Shown in pieces: positions 58,916-64,000 of a stretch of DNA of 64,000 nucleotides. The position numbers were made by a program, and so were the translations under genes. Within the stretch, counting starts at the first letter, position 1; every line of letters begins with the position of its first letter. The stretch covers positions 8,618,001 to 8,682,000 of the forward strand of contig NZ_CP041244.1 in NCBI RefSeq assembly GCF_006547145.1, written 5' to 3'. The notes under the pieces are model-generated. The model did no database searches. It was not told the DNA's origin and saw only the letters and a program-made list of their open reading frames with translations. This DNA comes from Actinomadura sp. WMMA1423. GTDB lineage: Bacteria > Actinomycetota > Actinomycetes > Streptosporangiales > Streptosporangiaceae.

Positions 58916-59578
58916 TCAGACGTTGCGGAGCACCGAGACGACGATGCCGAGGACGGCGGCCTCGTCGCCGTCGATGACCTCGTAGGCGGGGTTGCGCGGT
59001 TCGAGCAGGACGTGGCCGTCGCGGCGCCGGTACACCTTCACGGTGGCCTCGCCGTCGATCATGGCGGCGACGATCTGGCCCGAGTGGGCCTCCGGCTGCC
59101 GGCGCACCACGACGATGTCGCCGTCGCAGATCGCGGCATCGATCATCGAGTCGCCCCGCACGCGAAGGCCGAACACGGTGCCGCGCCCGGTGAGCTCGCG
59201 GGGCAGCACCAGCGTGTCGTCGGCGTGCTCCTCGGCCGGGATGGGCACGCCGGCCGCGATGTCCCCGACCACGGGGACGGTCACCGGGCCGTCGCCGGAC
59301 TCCCGCGCCGGACGCTCGGGCAGGAACATGCGCACGTCGATCGGCCGGGCCACCGCGGCGCCGCGCCGCAGGAACCCCTTGTCCTCCAAGCTCGCCAGGT
59401 GGCGCGAGACCGACGAGGGCGACCGCAGGCCGACGGCGTCGCCGATCTGGCGGGTGCTCGGCGCGTACCCGTACCGGACCGCCCAGTCGCGGATCATCGC
59501 GAGGATCCGCTGCTGGCGCGGGGGCAGCGCGGAGGCGTCCAGGTCCCCGAACGGATCAAGATCATTGTAGGCGGTCAC
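58916..59578 (-). CDS. lexA: LexA-family repressor
   Basis: A 220-residue repressor-protease. The N-terminal winged helix is PPRQQRILAMIRDW with STRQIGDAVGLRSPSSVSRHL. The C-terminal peptidase has the self-cleavage bond Ala109-Gly110 (GDIAAGVP), catalytic Ser144 (GDSMID) and Lys181 (ATVKVY). It could be the SOS repressor, but no SOS box is visible upstream, so a paralogue is possible. The GTG start has a TACAAT -10 box 7 bases ahead, a leaderless arrangement. It converges with the YciI-like gene. Confidence 0.88.
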   Translation of the reverse strand: MTAYNDLDPFGDLDASALPPRQQRILAMIRDWAVRYGYAPSTRQIGDAVGLRSPSSVSRHLASLEDKGFLRRGAAVARPIDVRMFLPERPARESGDGPVTVPVVGDIAAGVPIPAEEHADDTLVLPRELTGRGTVFGLRVRGDSMIDAAICDGDIVVVRRQPEAHSGQIVAAMIDGEATVKVYRRRDGHVLLEPRNPAYEVIDGDEAAVLGIVVSVLRNV

Positions 59579-59585
59579 CCGTGGA

Positions 59586-59591
59586 ATTGTA
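59586..59591 (-). promoter_or_regulatory. Predicted -10 box of the LexA-family gene
   Basis: TACAAT on the minus strand, 7 bases before the GTG. The transcript would begin at or next to the start codon. No good -35 box and no GAAC-4-GTTC type SOS box is visible. Confidence 0.5.
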
Positions 59592-59661
59592 GGGGCGCCG
59601 CCGCCCGCGGCGCGGCCGGGACGCGCCCCCGGCGGCGCCCCCGCGGCCGCCGGGGCGCCGG

Positions 59662-60330
59662 TCATCGCCCTCGTGTCGCGGCCTCCAGCGCGGCCGCCTC
59701 GTACTCGGCGGCCAGCTCCACGACGTCCTCGGGTGCGCGCGCCGGAGAACCCGCGTCGAACGGAGGCCGCGGGTCGTACTCGGCCCAGAGCTGCACGGCC
59801 TGGGCGGTCCGGGTGTCGGTGAGGAGCTCGACGAGGCGCAGTGCCATGTCGATCCCGCTGGAGACGCCCGCGGCGGTGACGATGCGGGCCTCCTCCTCGA
59901 CCACCACGCGCTCCTGCGCGGGGACGGCCCCGAAGACGGGGAGCTTGTCCAGGTGCCGGTAGTGGGTGGTCGCGCGCAGCCCCTTGATGAGGCCGGCGGC
60001 ACCGAGGATGAGCGACCCGGAGCAGACGGAGGTCGTCCAGCGGGTCGTGGCGTGGACCTCGCGGAGCCAGTCCGTGAGCGTCCCTTCGAGGACGTGCACG
60101 GTGCCGGGGCCTCCGGGGACGACCACCACGTCCGGTCGCGGTGCCTCGCCGAATCCGACGGCGGGCAACTGGAGGGCTCGGCAGTCGTCGCGCACGAGGC
60201 CCGCCCGCTCGGCGGCGAACACCACGTGCACGCCGGGGGTCAGCGCGAGCATCTGGTACGGGCCGACGACGTCCAGGGCGGTGAAGCGGTCGTACAGCGG
60301 GATGACGACCTCGATCTCAGGAGTGGTCAT
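59662..60330 (-). CDS. DJ-1/PfpI family protein
   Basis: A 222-residue protein of the glutamine-amidotransferase-like fold. VIPLYDRFTALDVVGPY opens it; TSVCSGSLILGAAGL carries the nucleophile Cys, with His in THYRHLDKLP. The arrangement resembles isonitrile hydratase-type members. A 30-residue acidic tail follows. It sits beside a GlxA-type regulator that has the same domain, so the pair may be related. It is 10 bases from the membrane-protein gene and possibly in one unit with it. Confidence 0.85.
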   Translation of the reverse strand: MTTPEIEVVIPLYDRFTALDVVGPYQMLALTPGVHVVFAAERAGLVRDDCRALQLPAVGFGEAPRPDVVVVPGGPGTVHVLEGTLTDWLREVHATTRWTTSVCSGSLILGAAGLIKGLRATTHYRHLDKLPVFGAVPAQERVVVEEEARIVTAAGVSSGIDMALRLVELLTDTRTAQAVQLWAEYDPRPPFDAGSPARAPEDVVELAAEYEAAALEAATRGR

Positions 60331-60339
60331 GGCGGCGGC

Positions 60340-60777
60340 TCAGTGGTGGTACTCGCGCCGGCGCCGGAGCAGCACGGCGAGCATCGCGACCATCATCAGG
60401 ACGTGCGCGGCCGTCATGAACGCCATCCCGCTCATGGCGCCGGCCCAGACGAGCGGGACCAGCAGCGCCGGCACGTACATCGCGGCGCACATCTCCAGCG
60501 TGCAGGCCCAGCCGTGGCGGCGCAGACGCATCCAGGCGGCCATGCCGACCGCCATGTCGGTGGCCATGAGCAGGTAGTGGGCGCCCGGGTGCGAGTCGAA
60601 CGCGACCGTGAGCCCGAGCAGCCCGCGGAGCGCGCCGAAGACGATCATCCCGGCGAACATCGCGAGCACCATCTCGACGTAGTGCAGGGCGAGGCGCGAC
60701 CACGCGGCGCGCGCGGGGGCGGGGCCGGGGGCGGGGGCGGGAGTCCGCATATCGGAGTCCAGAGTTCGGGTAGCCAT
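60340..60777 (-). CDS. Small membrane protein of unknown function
   Basis: A 145-residue protein with four predicted helices: VEMVLAMFAGMIVFGALRGLL, YLLMATDMAVGMAAW, ALLVPLVWAGAMSGMAF and MTAAHVLMMVAMLAVLL (in part). I start at the ATG at 60777 because the N-terminus then is a Pro/Ala-rich 25-residue head; an ATG at 60864 adds 29 residues without a clear site. Methionine is unusually frequent in the helices. No family is recognised. It may be cotranscribed with the DJ-1/PfpI gene. Confidence 0.65.
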   Translation of the reverse strand: MATRTLDSDMRTPAPAPGPAPARAAWSRLALHYVEMVLAMFAGMIVFGALRGLLGLTVAFDSHPGAHYLLMATDMAVGMAAWMRLRRHGWACTLEMCAAMYVPALLVPLVWAGAMSGMAFMTAAHVLMMVAMLAVLLRRRREYHH

Positions 60778-60901
60778 GGCCTCACTTTCGGCGTGCCGGG
60801 GAGCCGCGGGCCAGTACCGGACGCGGGGAGGTCCGAAAACTTGGGGTACCCGTCTACCGGACACAGGCGATAGGTGCGCCGGCGGGCCTTAACGTGGCGG
60901 T

Positions 60902-61867
60902 ATGCACGAACTGCGCCGCGTCCTCGTGGTGGGATACCACGCGGCCGAGCTGCTGGACATCGCCTGCGTCGTCTCGGCGCTCCAGACGGCCAACTTCCTG
61001 AACCGGCGCGGGGTCTACGAGGTCTCGCTCGCCTCGCCGGGCGGCCGGCCGATCCACACCGGGACGGGCCTGACGCTCCAGGCGCAGTGCTCGCTGGAGC
61101 GCGTCACCGGGCCGCTCGACACCCTGGTGGTGTCCGGGGGCATCGGCTATGTCGACGCGATGGAGGACGGGCGGCTCGTCGCGCACGTGCGCAGGCTCGG
61201 CCTGGAGTCCCGCCGCGTGGCCTCGGTGTGCACCGGCGCCGGGGTGCTCGCGGCCGCCGGGCTCCTGGACGGGCGGCGCGCGTCGACGCACTGGGAGCAC
61301 GCCGACTTCCTGGCGGGCCGGTTCCCGGCCGTCGAGTTCGACAGCGGGCCGATCTTCGTGTCCGACGGGCGGGTCTGCACGTCCGCCGGCGTGACCGCCG
61401 CCCTGGACCTCACCCTGTCGTTCATCGAGGCCGACGTGAGCCCGGACCTGGCCCGGAACGTGTCGCGGCAGCTCGTCACGTACCTGCAGCGGCCCGGCAA
61501 CCAGGCGCAGATGAGCATGTTCACAGCGCCCTCGGCGCGCCACTCCCTGGTCCAGGACGCCGTCGCGCACATCGCCGGCAACCCCGGCGCGGACCTTTCG
61601 ACGGCGGCGCTGGCGGCGCGGGCGGGGATCAGCCGGCGTCATCTGGCGAGGCTGTTCATGGCCGAGCTCGGCATGAGCCCGGGCCGGTTCGTGCGCCGGG
61701 CGCGGGGCGAGGCGGCGGCGCACCTGCTGACCGGCACGACGCTGACCGTGGAGACGATCGCCGCGCGCTGCGGGTTCGGCAGCGAGGAGGCGCTGCGCCA
61801 GGCGTTCCGCGGCCTCTACGGCGTCTCGCCCTCCCACTACCGCGCCACGCAGAGCACGGCCCGGTGA
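60902..61867 (+). CDS. GlxA-type AraC family regulator
   Basis: A 321-residue regulator. The N-terminal DJ-1/PfpI-like domain (about 1-190) includes VASVCTGAGVLAAAGLL; the C-terminal AraC domain (about 215-315) has two helix-turn-helices: STAALAARAGISRRHLARLF and TVETIAARCGFGSEEALRQAF. GlxA-type regulators control amino-acid or small-molecule catabolism in various bacteria. It is divergent from the membrane-protein gene across 124 bases and may control it. The ATG lacks a strong ribosome site. Confidence 0.9.
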   Translation: MHELRRVLVVGYHAAELLDIACVVSALQTANFLNRRGVYEVSLASPGGRPIHTGTGLTLQAQCSLERVTGPLDTLVVSGGIGYVDAMEDGRLVAHVRRLGLESRRVASVCTGAGVLAAAGLLDGRRASTHWEHADFLAGRFPAVEFDSGPIFVSDGRVCTSAGVTAALDLTLSFIEADVSPDLARNVSRQLVTYLQRPGNQAQMSMFTAPSARHSLVQDAVAHIAGNPGADLSTAALAARAGISRRHLARLFMAELGMSPGRFVRRARGEAAAHLLTGTTLTVETIAARCGFGSEEALRQAFRGLYGVSPSHYRATQSTAR

Positions 61868-61876
61868 CCCGGCGGC

Positions 61877-62887
61877 TCAGCGGCCCGCCAGCAGCCGGTC
61901 GCCCAGCTCCGTCCTGGAGTACAGGACGCGCCGCCCGTCGCGCCGCGCCGTCAGCAGGCCCGCCGCCCGCAGGGCCTGGAGGTGCGCGTTGACCGAGGGC
62001 GCCGAGAGCGCGAGCTGCGCGGCGGCCTGGGTGGTCGACATGGGGAGGTCCAGCTGCGCCAGCAGGGCCGCGCGCGTCCGCCCGAGCACCTCGGCGAGCG
62101 CGGCGGCGGCCGGGGTCGGCCGTGACGTCCAGAGCCGGCCGACGCCGCGGGGCGCGTAGGACACGGTCGGGACGTTCGGCCGCGCGGTGAGGACGATGAC
62201 GTCCGGCCAGGCGAACGCGCACGGCACCAGGACCAGGCCCCGGCCGCCGAGGTCGGCGTGGCCCTCGTAGTCCTTCACGACCCGGATGGTGCCGTCCGCG
62301 AAGCCGACCGACGGGTGCAGGTCGCGCATCATCCGCTGGACGCCGCCGTCGGCGAGCGCCTGGAGCCGGTGGGCGACGTCGTCGTGGAGCACCGCTTCGA
62401 TCCGCGCCCACTCCGGCGCGACGGCCGCCCGGTAGTAGGCCGCGAGCGCATCGGTGACCGGCCCGATCCCGGCGTCGGGCCGGTCGACGAGCGACTGCAG
62501 CAGGGCCCGGCGCCGCTCCCGCCCCTCGCCGCGCTGCGCCGCGCGGTGGCGGGCGAGGTGCGCGAGCTCGCGGGCCACCACCTCGGGGTCGGACGCGGCG
62601 ACCTGCGCCAGGGCGTCCTCGAACGGAACCGTCCGCCGGGGCGGCGAGGGGACCAGGAAGTCGGGGATGTAGCCGGCGGGCCGCACCAGCGCCGTGAGCA
62701 ACTCGACGGCATCCGCCGGCAGCCGCTCGCCGAGCCGGGCGCGGGCCCGCTCGCACCAGGCGCGGTGCAGGTGCCACCCGTCCCGCGCCGTCTGGAGGGC
62801 GCGCAGGCTGGCGACGCACTCCCACAGCGGCGACGACGCGAACCGGACCCGGCCGAGGTCGGCCGCCGTGAAATGCAGGTGGATCAC
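61877..62887 (-). CDS. ArsR-family regulator with an N-terminal DUF5937-like domain
   Basis: A 336-residue protein. The last 90 residues are a winged helix of the ArsR type: MSTTQAAAQLALSAPSVNAHL and RAAGLLTARRDGRRVLYSR. The N-terminal 230 residues are a helical domain opening with HLHFTAADLGRVRFASSPLWE, which matches DUF5937 as I recall. No metal-binding Cys motif of the classic ArsR type is present. It starts at a GTG at 62887 (VIHLHF). It is divergent from the questin-oxidase-like gene and probably regulates it. Confidence 0.82.
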   Translation of the reverse strand: MIHLHFTAADLGRVRFASSPLWECVASLRALQTARDGWHLHRAWCERARARLGERLPADAVELLTALVRPAGYIPDFLVPSPPRRTVPFEDALAQVAASDPEVVARELAHLARHRAAQRGEGRERRRALLQSLVDRPDAGIGPVTDALAAYYRAAVAPEWARIEAVLHDDVAHRLQALADGGVQRMMRDLHPSVGFADGTIRVVKDYEGHADLGGRGLVLVPCAFAWPDVIVLTARPNVPTVSYAPRGVGRLWTSRPTPAAAALAEVLGRTRAALLAQLDLPMSTTQAAAQLALSAPSVNAHLQALRAAGLLTARRDGRRVLYSRTELGDRLLAGR

Positions 62888-62926
62888 TGGCAGCCCCCGT
62901 TCGATGAGGACACAGCCTAATCGTCG

Positions 62927-62947
62927 CGCCCGCCCCGAGGGCGGGCG
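62927..62947. promoter_or_regulatory. Perfect inverted repeat between the ArsR-type and questin-oxidase-like genes
   Basis: CGCCCGCCC-3-GGGCGGGCG. It lies between the two divergent starts, 13 bases before the questin-oxidase-like ATG. A regulator bound here would cover its ribosome site. Confidence 0.5.
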
Positions 62948-62959
62948 GACACTGCCCGC

Positions 62960-64000
62960 ATGACCACTTCGCATGACCTGCTCCTCGAGTCCTACCAGCG
63001 CCTCCACGCCTACGGCCCGGAGTTCGGCGGCGACGAGGAGGGGAACCACGGGCTGACCAACCACGGGCCGATGGCGGTCGAGGTCATCGTGCGGCGCGGC
63101 CTGGACGTCGACGTCGACCGCTGGCTCGACCGCTACGTGCGGCGCCTCGCGGAGCTCCCCCCGTCCGGCACGGAGATCTCCCGGCGCGACTGGCGCGCGG
63201 CGCTCGGGTCCGCCCGCCGCCTTCCGGCCTGGACGCGCCTCTTCCGCGCCGAACTGCGCGAGCGGCCGTGGACGGACGTGCTCACCGAGTGGTGGCCCCG
63301 CCTGCTCCCCGGCATGGTGGCCGGCTCGACCCACGGCGTCATCCGGGTCGGGCACGCCGTACGGGCCCTGCGCGCCGCGCCCGGCGTCCCGCCCGCGCCG
63401 GAGGCGCTCGATGAGCTCGCGCACGGGCTCGCCTTCTGGGCCGCCCGGTACCGCGAGCTGCCCGGAGCCGTCCCTCCGGCGGGAGCGCTCGCACCGGCCG
63501 ACGCCCTGCGCGGCGTCGCGCGCCTGGCGGACCAGAGCGGATACATCGCGCACCGGCTGGACCGGCTCGCCGGGACGCCCGGCTGGCCTTCCAGCGTCCG
63601 CCGGCTCCGCGGGGCGGGGTCGGCGGAGGAGGTGCCCGAGCGCCTCGAATCCCTGGTCGACGCGGCGGTCGAGGCCTACCTCGGGCTCGGCCACGCGGCC
63701 CCTGTGCTGCTGGTGCACGCCGCCACGGCCCCGAACGCCGTCCGGCACGTCCTGCCGGTGCTGCCGGCGCGGCTGTGGACGGGCAGCCTCGCGGCCGCGT
63801 GGGCGGCGGCCGCCGCGATCGTCGCGACCTACGCCCCGGCGGACCCGGCTCCGCACCCGGAACCCGCCGGGCTGACCGCGTCGGCCGCGCTGGAACGCGC
63901 GGCCCACCACGGCGACGAGCACGTCCTGAAGTTCACCGACACCGCGCTGGAGGCCTTCGACCGGACAGGCGACCCGTCCCACCTCGCGGCCGCCGCCCAC
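62960..64000 (+). CDS. Questin-oxidase-like protein (DUF4243), truncated by the window end
   Basis: An open frame of 347 codons from an ATG at 62960 to the end of the window, without a stop. Translated by eye: MTTSHDLLLESYQRLHAYGP, then LTNHGPMAVEVIV and STHGVIRVGHAVRALR, then HATAAPNAVRHVLPVLP-type sequence (VHAATAPNAV). Histidine-rich motifs and the opening resemble the questin oxidase family, which carries out Baeyer-Villiger-type oxidation in fungi. In bacteria the role is unsettled. The C-terminus lies outside the window. It is probably regulated by the divergent ArsR-type protein. Confidence 0.8.
   Translation, partial: MTTSHDLLLESYQRLHAYGPEFGGDEEGNHGLTNHGPMAVEVIVRRGLDVDVDRWLDRYVRRLAELPPSGTEISRRDWRAALGSARRLPAWTRLFRAELRERPWTDVLTEWWPRLLPGMVAGSTHGVIRVGHAVRALRAAPGVPPAPEALDELAHGLAFWAARYRELPGAVPPAGALAPADALRGVARLADQSGYIAHRLDRLAGTPGWPSSVRRLRGAGSAEEVPERLESLVDAAVEAYLGLGHAAPVLLVHAATAPNAVRHVLPVLPARLWTGSLAAAWAAAAAIVATYAPADPAPHPEPAGLTASAALERAAHHGDEHVLKFTDTALEAFDRTGDPSHLAAAAH

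Overview
The window is very GC-rich with actinomycete-style gene structure: frequent GTG starts, ATGA/GTGA gene overlaps, and genes running on both strands. It carries the GlgE glucan pathway (glgE, treS, maltokinase), a LexA-family repressor, two DUF574-type methyltransferases, an NlpC/P60 cell-wall hydrolase and an aerobic-type cobalamin gene set. The gene content suggests a filamentous actinomycete, possibly of the Actinomadura (Thermomonosporaceae) type. That placement is inference; no database search was possible.

Layout. (1) 1-5600: a four-gene coupled cassette made of an unidentified partial gene, a DUF5682 protein, a von Willebrand factor A protein and a SWIM zinc-finger protein. Such genes normally sit with a MoxR ATPase, and their biological role is not established. 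(2) 5605-11420: a metallo-beta-lactamase-fold hydrolase, an orphan MreB-like ATPase, a zinc ABC importer (znuABC) behind a Zur-type operator, and an aldo/keto reductase. (3) 11518-19665: an NlpC/P60 hydrolase, maltokinase, trehalose synthase and GlgE, split by two plus-strand genes (a small helical protein and a tandem STAS protein). Together treS, mak and glgE convert trehalose to maltose, to maltose-1-phosphate, to alpha-glucan. (4) 19871-26883: a DUF574 methyltransferase, then a six-gene minus-strand operon (amino-acid ABC importer, asparaginase-II-like protein, CutC) facing a ROK regulator. (5) 26891-35445: a run of mostly single metabolic and regulatory genes: STAS, TusA-like, PaiB-like, LigD-type polymerase, P450, PLP aminotransferase, DUF6295, dienelactone hydrolase, UppP and a MetE-like protein. 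(6) 35446-38547: an accessory patch with an IS5-type element needing a -1 frameshift, a decayed duplicate of the MetE-like gene, an IS200/IS605 element with tnpA and tnpB, and the tail of a lost MFS transporter.

(7) 38561-54590: a near-complete cobalamin cluster. cobF reads leftward; cobL-cobM-cobK read rightward. cobG-cobH-cobIJ read leftward, cobN reads rightward from a cobalamin riboswitch, and cbtB-cbtA-phosphatase-chlID-cobO-cobB read leftward from a second cobalamin riboswitch. The cluster joins cobalt uptake (CbtAB), corrin-ring methylation and contraction, cobalt insertion, a,c-amidation and adenosylation. (8) 54966-64000: a TylF-type O-methyltransferase, a second DUF574 methyltransferase, a P450, a duplicated YciI-like protein, a LexA-family repressor, a DJ-1/PfpI protein, a small membrane protein, a GlxA-type AraC regulator, an ArsR-type regulator and a questin-oxidase-like gene cut by the window end.

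The observations most worth following up are the DUF5682/VWA/SWIM cassette, the mixed operon of ABC importer, asparaginase and CutC, the mobile-element patch with its two gene remnants, and two genes that seem to start at CTG.
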